Source of the DNA: CAZVAN01 sp964625245
GTDB lineage: Bacteria > Patescibacteriota > Saccharimonadia > Saccharimonadales > UBA10212
Direction of reading: 5' to 3'
Length of the DNA stretch: 25,143 nt
NCBI GenBank assembly: GCA_964625245.1
Contig: CAZVAN010000016.1
Span: 1-25,143, forward strand
Shown in pieces: positions 1 to 7,318 of the stretch (positions are counted from its first letter, which is position 1; every line of letters starts with the position of its first letter). The notes beneath the pieces were generated by a model. That model was not told the origin of the DNA. It searched no databases and saw only the letters and a list, made by a program, of their open reading frames with translations. The position numbers and the translations under genes are program-made.

Positions 1-150
1 CGCCGATTGAGGCAGAGCCCTAAAAAACTTACCAACCGGGTTAACCTTATCCGACACCTGAGAGTCTGCCGACGGGGCAGTCGGGTGTGATTTTATTATT
101 TCAGATGTAAAGTCTCGCCTATAGCGGTTCCTTAAACTATTGTCAGTCAT
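1..150 (-). CDS. Partial hypothetical protein, N-terminal 50 residues
   Basis: An open frame reads from an ATG at 150 down to the window edge without a stop, so only the first 50 residues are visible. They are polar and basic and contain the motif YRRDFTSE at residues 10-17. The same kind of motif opens the next gene on this strand (YRRDYTNEP) and the divergent one (YKRTDYT), so it is probably the next member of the same local family of single-pass proteins. No membrane segment is reached before the edge. Upstream is an A-rich stretch without a good Shine-Dalgarno and a TATAAT at 190-195. The function is unknown; that it is a real gene rests on the shared motif, the promoter and the orientation. 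Confidence 0.6.
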   Translation of the reverse strand, partial: MTDNSLRNRYRRDFTSEIIKSHPTAPSADSQVSDKVNPVGKFFRALPQSA

Positions 151-189
151 TTTACTTTTATCTTTTTATTTATATGGAAGTACCCGTAC

Positions 190-195
190 ATTATA
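190..195 (-). promoter_or_regulatory. -10 box for the partial gene at the left edge
   Basis: The minus strand reads TATAAT here, 39 nt upstream of the ATG at 150, in the short gap between two genes on the same strand. No convincing -35 hexamer lies at 17 nt spacing. The implied leader is about 30 nt. Confidence 0.5.
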
Positions 196-237
196 CCTCT
201 TAAGGTATTACGATATCCATAGCTGCAAATCCCTGGA

Positions 238-984
238 TTATTTGGATTGCTGGAAAGCTTGAGCGATGGTTTCTAATTGTGTCAGAACCTCGGTAGACTT
301 AGGGGCTACTAATATCCAAACATTCTGCTTAGTGTGAATGCTGGCCATTAGGCTGGAGCCAATCAGCCCAACGGTTGCCGTACCTGCATCGGTGCTAAAT
401 ACATCCGGGATAGTAAAATTCTTCTCAAAAGCTGCCGGGTCAGAGGTAACTGATATTGGTTTAATGGTTACCAGGTAAACATTATTACTGGGGTCGTTTA
501 TTGAATAGTACAAAATACCGGGCTTTATTACGTTAAAGTCATTATTTACCTTGTAGCCGGCCGGCAAACTAACCGGATAGTAGAGCGGGGTACTAATCTG
601 GCTGGTGACAGAGGCCGGAAAGCGGCCAGAGCTTTGGTTAGAGGCGTGGTTTGAGTTTTTTCGCGTTTGATAGTAGGCCATCCCGGCACCCACAGCCAGA
701 CAAGCAATAAGTAAAATAAACACAGAAAGGTATTTTCGGTAACTTCTTTTGCGAGCTTTATGTCCGTGGTGGGTTGTAGGCGGTGCTGGTAGTTTGTATC
801 CCGGTAACTCTATTTCTTGTTCAGGTTCTGGCGGATGGTTGACTTGCGGCTCGGCAACAGGCTCAGGAACGGGCTCGGTAACAGGTTGCGGTTGAGCTGG
901 TCTGGAGCTTGTCGGGCCGGTTCGAATGGGCTCATTTGTATAGTCCCGGCGGTAGTTACCCCTCGCATTTTCGTCATTATCCAT
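238..984 (-). CDS. Single-pass membrane protein with extracytoplasmic domain, unknown function
   Basis: The 248-residue product has three parts. A proline/glutamate-rich cytosolic region (about 1-75) opens with YRRDYTNEP and contains a Pro-Val-Glu-Pro-type repeat tract. A basic patch (HKARKRSYRK) precedes one hydrophobic helix (about 86-104). The rest is an exported domain of about 140 residues with LPAGYKV and a run of beta-strand-like segments. That domain resembles the C-terminal domain encoded at 1412-2227: both pass through an ILYYS or YSYMD strand and end in KQNVWILV or KQTIVLSM followed by a helix (LETIAQAF, WANYIATL). The LPxGY motif recalls DUF4367-like extracytoplasmic domains, but I cannot confirm that family. 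It diverges from the 1099 gene. No enzymatic motif is visible. Confidence 0.85.
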   Translation of the reverse strand: MDNDENARGNYRRDYTNEPIRTGPTSSRPAQPQPVTEPVPEPVAEPQVNHPPEPEQEIELPGYKLPAPPTTHHGHKARKRSYRKYLSVFILLIACLAVGAGMAYYQTRKNSNHASNQSSGRFPASVTSQISTPLYYPVSLPAGYKVNNDFNVIKPGILYYSINDPSNNVYLVTIKPISVTSDPAAFEKNFTIPDVFSTDAGTATVGLIGSSLMASIHTKQNVWILVAPKSTEVLTQLETIAQAFQQSK

Positions 985-991
985 AACTACT

Positions 992-1021
992 AAGATAGCC
1001 TAGATTAAAGCCCAAGCACAA
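992..1021 (-). promoter_or_regulatory. Candidate promoter for the 238-984 gene
   Basis: The minus strand has TTGTGC (1016-1021), an 18-nt spacer and TATCTT (992-997). The start codon follows only 7 nt after the -10 box with no Shine-Dalgarno, so the transcript would be nearly leaderless, as for several other genes in this window. Confidence 0.5.
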
Positions 1022-1098
1022 GCACATTTACCCCAGTAGCCAAATCTGGTAACCTTATAGAGTAGTCTATAAAACATAAATAAAAAAATTACAAACAT

Positions 1099-1407
1099 AT
1101 GGAACAACGATATAAAAGAACGGATTACACACGCCCGTCCCGCCCAGCGGGCCACCATCCACCGGTAGAGCGGGCAGCGCCTGCTATTACCCGCGCACCA
1201 CTTCAGCCCCTTAGAACTGGGCCTATACCTATGGAAGCCCATAAGGTAAAAGAAGGTCGCGAACAGAAATCAACTTTTTCCCTCCGTTTCACCATGCCTT
1301 CGCTTCGCAGGCCGCCAGACGCCGGCGATTTACCAAGATTCAAGACAAAATGGCTAGCTATAGCCGCTCTTGGCATAGTGTTTTTTATAATTGGCTATAT
1401 GGTATGA
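1099..1407 (+). CDS. Small tail-anchored protein with RTDYT motif
   Basis: The 102-residue product starts MEQRYKRTDYTRPSRP, carries a Pro/Arg-rich cytosolic region (about 10-80), and ends in one hydrophobic helix (WLAIAALGIVFFIIGYMV, 85-102) with nothing beyond it. That makes it a likely C-tail-anchored protein. The YKRTDYT and RTGP motifs are shared with the divergent 238-984 product, which suggests a common cytosolic partner or targeting signal. It is the first gene of a plus-strand run (1099, 1412, parA, parB), and the next start lies 4 nt after its stop. A TCTATAAAAC stretch about 30 nt upstream may hold the -10 box. Function unknown. Confidence 0.75.
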   Translation: MEQRYKRTDYTRPSRPAGHHPPVERAAPAITRAPLQPLRTGPIPMEAHKVKEGREQKSTFSLRFTMPSLRRPPDAGDLPRFKTKWLAIAALGIVFFIIGYMV

Positions 1408-1411
1408 GATT

Positions 1412-2227
1412 ATGAACCGCAATAGATTTAAACACGCCTCAGATTATAAAAAAGACTGGCTGGATTGGTGGTTGAGCGATGATGCACCTCCGCCATCGCT
1501 GGAATCTACTCTGGCTAACCAACAACTTCTATCACACCTCGATAAAGTAGAACCCGTTACAGAGCCACTAGATGACCTGCCGGCTGAAGAACTTGGCGCA
1601 ACCCATATCACCGTTAATCTGAATCTGCCTAAAATAAAGCCACCTGATCTTAAAAAACTAAAAAAACCCAAGCTTAAAGCACTGCCTAAACCTAAGCGCG
1701 CCGTCGTTCTACTTAGTGCTTACGCGGTGGTTATGCTGCTGGCCGGTGTGGTTACCCACAGTCTAGTCTTTTCCAATCCCGCGTCTCATGAAGTTGCTCA
1801 GGGCACTACCAACTCCCAACAGGTCCTAGCTGCAAACAATACAGTTGCTACTAAAGCTAGTTTTACACCTATAGCCCCAGCTAGTCACCCCGAGTTGGGT
1901 GCTTATGCCAAAGATAAGACCTACTATGACCCCAAGCGCGACGAATATAGCTATATGGACAGCATGCAAGGCGATCAATTTACAGTCAGCCAGCAAGTAC
2001 TACCGGAAAAGTATAGCTCAGGCCAAGACGCGGTTGATAAAATATCCGCAAGCTTAGCTGCCAAAGAACCGATTGTCACGGCAAGTGGCATTGCCTATAT
2101 GAACACCGCCGCAGATACTGGCAAGCAGACAATAGTATTATCTATGAAAGGGTTAATAGTTTTCATCCAAAGTGGAGCCAAGCACAGCGTAAGCGATTGG
2201 GCTAACTATATAGCCACGCTGAAGTAG
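1412..2227 (+). CDS. Single-pass membrane protein with extracytoplasmic domain, unknown function
   Basis: I place the start at the ATG at 1412 (MNRNRFKHASDYKKDW), 4 nt after the preceding stop and behind a GAG-containing sequence; an in-frame TTG at 1391 would overlap the previous gene. The 271-residue product has an acidic and aromatic N-terminus, a striking Lys/Pro/Leu-rich juxtamembrane stretch (KIKPPDLKKLKKPKLKALPK, residues about 74-93), one membrane helix (about 98-118) and an exported C-terminal domain that resembles the one in the 238-984 product. It lies directly upstream of parA on the same strand. No catalytic motif is seen and the function is unknown. Confidence 0.85.
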   Translation: MNRNRFKHASDYKKDWLDWWLSDDAPPPSLESTLANQQLLSHLDKVEPVTEPLDDLPAEELGATHITVNLNLPKIKPPDLKKLKKPKLKALPKPKRAVVLLSAYAVVMLLAGVVTHSLVFSNPASHEVAQGTTNSQQVLAANNTVATKASFTPIAPASHPELGAYAKDKTYYDPKRDEYSYMDSMQGDQFTVSQQVLPEKYSSGQDAVDKISASLAAKEPIVTASGIAYMNTAADTGKQTIVLSMKGLIVFIQSGAKHSVSDWANYIATLK

Positions 2228-2281
2228 AACTCAAGACGGGCAACTCAAGCTTGAGCAGATTTACCGAAGCTAGCAAATCTG
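2228..2281. promoter_or_regulatory. Repeat-rich region before parA, candidate operator
   Basis: The gap before parA holds two direct copies of AACTCAAG (2228-2235 and 2242-2249). The second copy extends into a perfect 12-bp palindrome, CTCAAGCTTGAG (2244-2255). A second inverted repeat follows, CAGATTT (2256-2262) and AAATCTG (2275-2281) with a 12-nt loop. No canonical parS (TGTTTCACGTGAAACA) is present. The sites could be an operator for autoregulation of parAB; the second could instead be a weak transcript-end hairpin, though no T-tract follows it. Confidence 0.4.
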
Positions 2282-2324
2282 TTAATCTTATGGCAGGAAT
2301 ACTAGAGGAAAAAATAAACAAATA

Positions 2325-3086
2325 ATGCCAAAACAAATCATTGCCGTACTGAACCAAAAGGGCGGAGTAGGTAAGACAACTACTACTATCAACCTGGCTG
2401 CCTATATTGCCCGAGCCGGCAAAAAAGTTCTGGTCTGTGATATTGACCCGCAGGGCAATAGTACTAGCGGCCTGGGCATTGATAAGCAGGCGCTAACGTC
2501 AACATTGTACGACGTACTGTTTTCTAGAGCTAAGGCGACTAATGTTACTCAGAAAACCAATGATAAAAACCTATTTCTACTGCCCAGCAATGCTCAGCTG
2601 GCTGGAGCAGAAGTTGATCTAGTCCCAATCGAAAATCGCGAACAGCAGTTGAAGCGGGCGCTGTCTGACCTAGACTACGATTATATCTTTATTGATTGTC
2701 CGCCTTCACTAGGTCTGCTAACGGTTAACGCTCTTACAGCCGCTAATCAAGTTTTAATTCCAGTCCAGGCCGAATATTACGCTATGGAGGGTCTTAGCCA
2801 GCTGCTAAGTGTTGTGCAGCAGGTGAAGGTGGCCCTTAATCAAGATTTAGCCATCCTGGGAGTTGTTATAACTCTTTACGATAGCCGCAACTCACTATCA
2901 GAACAGGTTAAAAAGGAGTTAGAGGGCTATTTTGGCGATAAGCTGTTTGAGACGGTAATACCAAGGAACGTTAGATTAGCCGAGGCTCCCAGCTTTGGGC
3001 GTACTATAATAGAACATGATAAGTGGAGCAAAGGCGCTAGGGCTTACAAGAACCTAGCCCGTGAACTGGAAAAGAGGGAAGCATAA
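2325..3086 (+). CDS. parA: ParA/Soj chromosome-partitioning ATPase
   Basis: This is the ATPase of the ParABS segregation system. It binds DNA non-specifically as an ATP dimer and is released by ParB. The 253-residue product has the deviant Walker A motif KGGVGKTT (12-19) with the signature lysine, DIDPQGN (39-45), a Walker B region with FIDCPPSLG, and EAPSFG near the C-terminus. The length fits the short chromosomal Soj type, with no N-terminal DNA-binding extension as in P1-type plasmid ParA. The parB start overlaps its stop by one base, so the two are translationally coupled. A GAGG element lies 16 nt before the ATG, which is long for a Shine-Dalgarno. Confidence 0.97.
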   Translation: MPKQIIAVLNQKGGVGKTTTTINLAAYIARAGKKVLVCDIDPQGNSTSGLGIDKQALTSTLYDVLFSRAKATNVTQKTNDKNLFLLPSNAQLAGAEVDLVPIENREQQLKRALSDLDYDYIFIDCPPSLGLLTVNALTAANQVLIPVQAEYYAMEGLSQLLSVVQQVKVALNQDLAILGVVITLYDSRNSLSEQVKKELEGYFGDKLFETVIPRNVRLAEAPSFGRTIIEHDKWSKGARAYKNLARELEKREA

Positions 3087-3934
3087 TGGCGCGACAAACA
3101 CTAGGCAGAGGATTTGACTCTTTAATACCTAAAGATCTGGATCCAAGTATACTTGAGGAAGACGAAAGCCGAGTACAAAAATTACTCATACAAGATGTGA
3201 TACCTAACCCGGACCAACCCCGCCGCCAATTTGAGGAGGCCGGACTGGCTGAACTAACCGACTCTATCAAGCGTCATGGGGTACTCCAACCAATCATTGT
3301 AGTCCGCCATGGAAGCGGAAATCAGTACAAAATTGTAGCTGGTGAGCGCCGTTGGCGGGCAGCCAGCGCTGCTAAGCTAAGCAAGATACCTGCTATAGTC
3401 CGCAGTTTGCAGGAACTGGAGCAACTGGAGATGGCTTTAATTGAAAATGTCCAGAGAGTAGACCTATCACCTCTAGAACAAGCATTAGCTGTTTTAAAAT
3501 TACAACAGCAATTTAATTTATCTCTGGATGATATTGCCAAGAAACTTGGAAAAGCTCCCTCAACCGTTAGCAATATGACTCGTTTACTACAGTTACCCGA
3601 AGCCGCCCGCCAAGCCTTGAGGGATGGCAAGATAAGCGAAGGCCATGCCCGGGCAATACTGGCGTTAAGGGCCGATAAAGCCAAGCAAGAAGAACTTCTT
3701 AGTAGTATATTGAACAACAAGTGGACTGTCAGGCAAGCCGAAGAGTATGTACTGCGGCATAGACGCATCCTAAGAGACGGTGACAGTCACGACTCCAAGG
3801 CTTTAGCTAGTGACTTGAGTACTAAAATTGGTGCCGAAGTGAAGATTAAACATGCTGCTAAGGGTGGACAAATAATTATCTCATTTAAAAGTACTGATGA
3901 ACTCAAACGCATAGCTGAAAACCTAAATAAATAG
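3086..3934 (+). CDS. parB: ParB/Spo0J partition protein
   Basis: ParB binds parS sites, spreads as a CTP-dependent clamp and stimulates ParA. The 282-residue product has the usual order: NPDQPR (41-46), the CTP-binding motif GERRWR (86-91), ENVQR (120-124), a helix-turn-helix (about 146-170, IAKKLGKAPSTVSNMTRLL) and a C-terminal dimerisation region. The start overlaps the parA stop (TAATG), and a GAGGG Shine-Dalgarno sits inside the end of parA. The gene ends 29 nt from the convergent lepB with no clear terminator between. No parS is visible in this window, so the binding sites lie elsewhere or diverge from consensus. Confidence 0.97.
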   Translation: MARQTLGRGFDSLIPKDLDPSILEEDESRVQKLLIQDVIPNPDQPRRQFEEAGLAELTDSIKRHGVLQPIIVVRHGSGNQYKIVAGERRWRAASAAKLSKIPAIVRSLQELEQLEMALIENVQRVDLSPLEQALAVLKLQQQFNLSLDDIAKKLGKAPSTVSNMTRLLQLPEAARQALRDGKISEGHARAILALRADKAKQEELLSSILNNKWTVRQAEEYVLRHRRILRDGDSHDSKALASDLSTKIGAEVKIKHAAKGGQIIISFKSTDELKRIAENLNK

Positions 3935-3963
3935 ACTGGGTATAAAAGTAGTGCAGGTGGTTA

Positions 3964-4635
3964 CTAAAAGACTTCTGTGTTGCTGAACGGATAAATTCTT
4001 AGCATTAACTTGCCAACAATGGCATTTGTCTTGACCGGCCCGAAATAGCGCGAGTCTTCCGAGTTACCGCGATTATCGCCAAATACGTAAATCTCATCGC
4101 TTTGCAGGGATACGTCTTTATCGCCAGCTGTCATCAATGCGGCAATATTATACTTGCCGTCAGTGTCCGGGTTAAAGCCCTTTGGGTGGGCGGAATTATA
4201 AATTGTAATATGACCGCCCTTAACCACAACCCGTTCACCAGGTAAGCCGATAACCCGTTTTATGAGCTGTTTTTGATAGAAAGAGTCTGGCAGCCCAGTT
4301 TGATTGAAAATGATAATATCACCGCGGTTTGGCACAAACTGATGACGCGTGACACGAGACCAGGTACGCGGCAGTTTATCTACAATCAGCCGATCGTGAT
4401 TTTGCAGGGTGGTTTCCATGCTTTGGCCGTCTACTTGATAACTCTGGACCACAAATGCTGTCAGTATTATGGCAATCAAGGCCGGAAATAAGATAAACAG
4501 CAAAACGCTCGACAGAGTAGCCAATAAGCCGCTTGATCTACTTTTCCTAGAGTGATGGTTTGGCTGGTGCTGATGGGCGTGGCTGGGTGCGGCTGTTTCA
4601 GGGCTTGCAGGGATGTCTTGATGTTCTTTATTCAT
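3964..4635 (-). CDS. lepB: Signal peptidase I
   Basis: This membrane Ser/Lys protease removes signal peptides from exported proteins. The 223-residue product has a cytosolic tail rich in His and Gln (HAHQHQPNHH), one membrane helix (about 38-62), the catalytic-serine box DGQSMETTL (Ser72), the catalytic-lysine box KRVIGLPGE (Lys126), and the conserved GDNRGNSEDSRYFGPV box near the C-terminus. The length and single membrane helix fit the Gram-positive type of enzyme. It is convergent with parB and divergent from the LCP gene. A TATAAT lies 11 nt before the ATG and no Shine-Dalgarno is visible. It probably processes the exported proteins encoded nearby. Confidence 0.96.
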   Translation of the reverse strand: MNKEHQDIPASPETAAPSHAHQHQPNHHSRKSRSSGLLATLSSVLLFILFPALIAIILTAFVVQSYQVDGQSMETTLQNHDRLIVDKLPRTWSRVTRHQFVPNRGDIIIFNQTGLPDSFYQKQLIKRVIGLPGERVVVKGGHITIYNSAHPKGFNPDTDGKYNIAALMTAGDKDVSLQSDEIYVFGDNRGNSEDSRYFGPVKTNAIVGKLMLRIYPFSNTEVF

Positions 4636-4646
4636 AACGCCATACC

Positions 4647-4652
4647 ATTATA
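4647..4652 (-). promoter_or_regulatory. -10 box for lepB, probably leaderless
   Basis: The minus strand reads TATAAT, with 11 nt between it and the lepB ATG at 4635. Initiation about 7 nt downstream of the box would leave a leader of only a few bases. A TTGTGC lies upstream at a 19-nt spacing. Confidence 0.6.
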
Positions 4653-4707
4653 GCTTGCGCTTCGTCTGGAAGCACAAGAGTTTTAATAGTTTTAGCGCAT
4701 TTACGGA

Positions 4708-4716
4708 TGATATACT
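4708..4716 (+). promoter_or_regulatory. Extended -10 promoter for the LCP gene
   Basis: The sequence TGATATACT is an extended -10 (TGn plus TATACT), 12 nt before the ATG at 4729. No Shine-Dalgarno is present between them, so the message would be leaderless or nearly so. The -35 region is poor, as is common with extended -10 promoters. Confidence 0.6.
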
Positions 4717-4728
4717 GGACAAGACAAA

Positions 4729-6378
4729 ATGGACGACCACAAGAAACATAAGAAGCCGCGCATAGGCGGAGGCTCTCTAGACGGCTTTGTATCCGATGGC
4801 CGGCAACTGGGTGTAGCGCTACCTAAATCTTACCAGCCCGGGGTGGCGGCCACTCCTAGCTTGGGTTCATATTCTGGCCAGACAGATGGCTTCCATCCCA
4901 TCCGGCAGGCGCCGAGAGAGGTAAGTCATACACCCGAGGCCGATGAAGCCGCCGCCCTGCTAAATGAGCCAATAGTTCTAGATGAGGACTTTAGTAAGAA
5001 AAAGCGCCGTAAGGCCAATCGTAAGCACCCTCAGGCCAGGCGTCGTCTTAAGCGCGGCGTGGTGGTACTACTAGCCCTAATATTCATTGCCGCCGGCTAC
5101 TTTGGATTGAAACTCTATGAAACTGAACGACATCTATTTAGAGGCGGTGGTAAAGCTCCAGCGCTAGCTTCAAATATTGACATCAATCAGCTAAAAGGTG
5201 AGGGTGATGGCCGAGTGAACGTGCTACTGCTTGGTGTGGGCGGCCCCGGTCACGACGGCCCCGATTTAACAGATACGATATTACTGCTGAGCATCGACCC
5301 AATTAACCATAACGCTGCGCTGTTGAGTATCCCGCGTGACCTATGTACAAAGATGCCTTGCGGCGGCAACCAGAAGATAAATGCTGTTTATGCTCTGGCG
5401 AAAGAGAATTCCAGGTCTAAAACTCTAGCTGGCCAAGAGCAAGATGGCCTGAATGCACTTGACGATGCCCTGACTCCAATAATCGGCGTACCTATCCACT
5501 ATCACGCCGTAGTTGATTTCTCGGCCTTTAAGCAAGCCGTTGATGCCCTAGGCGGCGTAACATTCAATGTTCCCGATACGCTTTGGGACCCAACCATCGC
5601 CTGGGAAAACCACAACAATCCCTATATAGCCTATAAGGGTACTCAGACGATGCACGGCCAGCAAGCGCTGCTGTATGCTCGTTCCCGCGAGACCAGCTCG
5701 GACTTTGCCCGTGGCCAGCGCCAAAGGCAACTCATAGTCGCGCTTAAAGATAAGGCCTTTTCACTCGGTACCTTTAGTAACCCTGTCAAAGTCTCATCGT
5801 TGCTAGACAGCTTTGGCAACAATGTTTATTCTGACTTCTCGCTTAATGACATCACCCGTCTGCAGCAAATATTCTCTAAGATACCAAGCAGTAGCATTAC
5901 TTCGCTGGATTTGACCACACCACCCCATAATCTGGTAACCACCGGTACTGTGAACGGAACTACTTCTATTGTTGAGCCTAGAGCCGGGCTATTTGATTAC
6001 AATGATATTCAAAGCTACATCCATAACGCCATAAAAGACAGCTTCATAGCTAATGAGAATGCCCAAATCGCTGTCTATAACGCTACCAGTGTTACCGGCC
6101 TGGCTACGGCATCAGCCAATAAACTTAAATCCTTCGGTTATAACGTTACTACCGTCGACAATACCGCCACAACCACTAACCCGGCTACGACTATGATTGT
6201 TGACTTAAGCCACGGTGTTGATAAGTACACCAAACACTACCTGGAAGAACGTTTCGGAGTTAAAGCGGTTACCTCGCTGCCCGGTAGCTTTGGCATAAAG
6301 CCGGCAACCGGCACCAGTTTTGTTATAATCTTAGGTAGAGATGCGGCAAATTCCACGAAAACTTCCTTTGCGAATTAA
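4729..6378 (+). CDS. LytR-CpsA-Psr family cell-wall glycopolymer transferase
   Basis: LCP enzymes transfer lipid-linked glycopolymers onto peptidoglycan outside the membrane. The 549-residue product has a long cytosolic region (1-108) ending in a KKRRK/RRRLKR basic patch and one membrane helix (about 110-127). The LCP domain (about 160-345) has NVLLLGVGG, DTILLLSID, SIPRDL (Arg203), and YARSRETSSDFARGQRQRQL (316-335) with the conserved arginines that bind the pyrophosphate. A LytR_C-type domain (about 455-540, IAVYNATSVTGLA) follows. Cys206 and Cys211 could form a disulfide. The next gene begins inside its 3' end. The glycopolymer substrate cannot be told from sequence. Confidence 0.93.
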   Translation: MDDHKKHKKPRIGGGSLDGFVSDGRQLGVALPKSYQPGVAATPSLGSYSGQTDGFHPIRQAPREVSHTPEADEAAALLNEPIVLDEDFSKKKRRKANRKHPQARRRLKRGVVVLLALIFIAAGYFGLKLYETERHLFRGGGKAPALASNIDINQLKGEGDGRVNVLLLGVGGPGHDGPDLTDTILLLSIDPINHNAALLSIPRDLCTKMPCGGNQKINAVYALAKENSRSKTLAGQEQDGLNALDDALTPIIGVPIHYHAVVDFSAFKQAVDALGGVTFNVPDTLWDPTIAWENHNNPYIAYKGTQTMHGQQALLYARSRETSSDFARGQRQRQLIVALKDKAFSLGTFSNPVKVSSLLDSFGNNVYSDFSLNDITRLQQIFSKIPSSSITSLDLTTPPHNLVTTGTVNGTTSIVEPRAGLFDYNDIQSYIHNAIKDSFIANENAQIAVYNATSVTGLATASANKLKSFGYNVTTVDNTATTTNPATTMIVDLSHGVDKYTKHYLEERFGVKAVTSLPGSFGIKPATGTSFVIILGRDAANSTKTSFAN

Positions 6379-7102
6379 GCCTACCCAAGGCTTTTCGCAC
6401 CTGTTTCATATCGCGCTTTTGGTATTCTTGCCGATTGCGGCTTATGTGCTGGTCCGTATCGATTTTGTTGGACTAGCAATTTTGCTTATTTTTCTGAGTA
6501 AATGGCGGATGTTTGCTGTCCGGCCGCGATATTGGCTGGCTAATCTGATAGCCAACGGCGTCGATATTATTGTGGCAGTGGCTTTGGTGCTGTTTATGGC
6601 CAATACCACTGTAGTCTGGTGGCAGCTTTTCTGGACGGTTCTTTACGGCGGCTGGTTGGTTTGGCTGAAGCCAAGAAGCGACGTACTGAGCGTTTCAGCT
6701 CAAGCTATGATAGGGCAGCTGCTGGGATTGCTGGTTTTATATCTTAAGTTTGGTGATAGCTCGCTGGTGCTACTGGTAGCTGGTACCTGGCTGGTGGCCT
6801 ATATAGCGGCCCGCCATTTTTTGACTAGTTTTGAAGAACCACATACGGCGCTACTGGCCCACGTTTGGGCTTATTTTGCGGCCAGCCTGGCTTTTATACT
6901 CGGCCATTGGTTGCTTTATTACGGCACCGTGCCCCAAATTATTGTTATCTTAACGACTGTTGGTTACGGCTTGGCCGCGCTTTATTATCTGGAGGCTTCC
7001 GATAAGTTGACGCAGCTACTGGAGCGACAACTGCTGGTAATTATGTGGGCTATTCTGATTATTGTGCTGGTTCTCTCTGACTGGACCGGCTCAACCGTAT
7101 AA
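6341..7102 (+). CDS. Polytopic membrane protein, unknown function
   Basis: The 253-residue product is strongly hydrophobic, with about eight membrane helices (roughly 21-38, 42-54, 66-86, 91-108, 118-136, 141-157, 168-195, 198-217, with a further one at 230-247). A short basic N-terminus (MRQIPRKLPLRIK) suggests that it faces the cytosol. The ATG at 6341 overlaps the LCP gene by 38 nt and has AGG (TTAGGTAGAG) just upstream, which supports this start and translational coupling. The loops are short and hold no catalytic motif I recognise. A role beside the LCP enzyme in envelope building is only a guess from position. Confidence 0.82.
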   Translation: MRQIPRKLPLRIKPTQGFSHLFHIALLVFLPIAAYVLVRIDFVGLAILLIFLSKWRMFAVRPRYWLANLIANGVDIIVAVALVLFMANTTVVWWQLFWTVLYGGWLVWLKPRSDVLSVSAQAMIGQLLGLLVLYLKFGDSSLVLLVAGTWLVAYIAARHFLTSFEEPHTALLAHVWAYFAASLAFILGHWLLYYGTVPQIIVILTTVGYGLAALYYLEASDKLTQLLERQLLVIMWAILIIVLVLSDWTGSTV

Positions 7103-7226
7103 CGCCTTCGGCTTTTGAAGGACAACCTCACGGTTTTTAGCCCCACAAAATGCGCTTTACTATTTTGCAGGGACCCCGTCCTTCAACGCCATTTTCGGAG
7201 TAAATCCGAATTCGCCTGAAGGCGAA
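7103..7226. other. Intergenic region dense in inverted repeats, possible structured RNA
   Basis: The gap between the membrane-protein gene and htrA holds several nested inverted repeats. TTGAAGGAC (7115-7123) is matched by GTCCTTCAA (7178-7186). Inside these are AACC/GGTT (7124-7135) and CAAAAT (7146-7151) with ATTTTG (7162-7167), flanked by CCC/GGG. Outside are CGGA/TCCG (7196-7208) and TTCGCC-TGAA-GGCGAA (7211-7226). CGCCTTC (7103-7109) can also pair with GAAGGCG (7218-7224), which competes with that last hairpin. No T-tract follows, so it is not a standard terminator. It could be an RNA gene, a 5' leader of htrA, or a decayed mobile repeat. Confidence 0.4.
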
Positions 7227-7296
7227 CCGCGGCTACTATCTTTTCCCAAAATTCAAACAAACATAATTGTAATTTTTCAGGCTTGTCTCAGCTTTC

Positions 7297-7305
7297 TGGT
7301 AAATT
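7297..7305 (+). promoter_or_regulatory. Extended -10 for the HtrA-like gene
   Basis: TGGTAAATT is an extended -10 (TGn plus TAAATT) ending 13 nt before the ATG at 7319. No Shine-Dalgarno lies between. A second ATG at 7306 is out of frame with the protease. Confidence 0.4.
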
Positions 7306-7318
7306 ATGAGTACTAGCA

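Noticed and set aside
1391..1411. TTG start giving seven extra residues to the 1412 protein
   Set aside because: It would overlap the previous gene, and the ATG at 1412 lies 4 nt after the preceding stop with an upstream GAG.
3322..3768. Minus-strand open frame opposite parB
   Set aside because: It is a shadow of parB with serine- and cysteine-rich low-quality translation.
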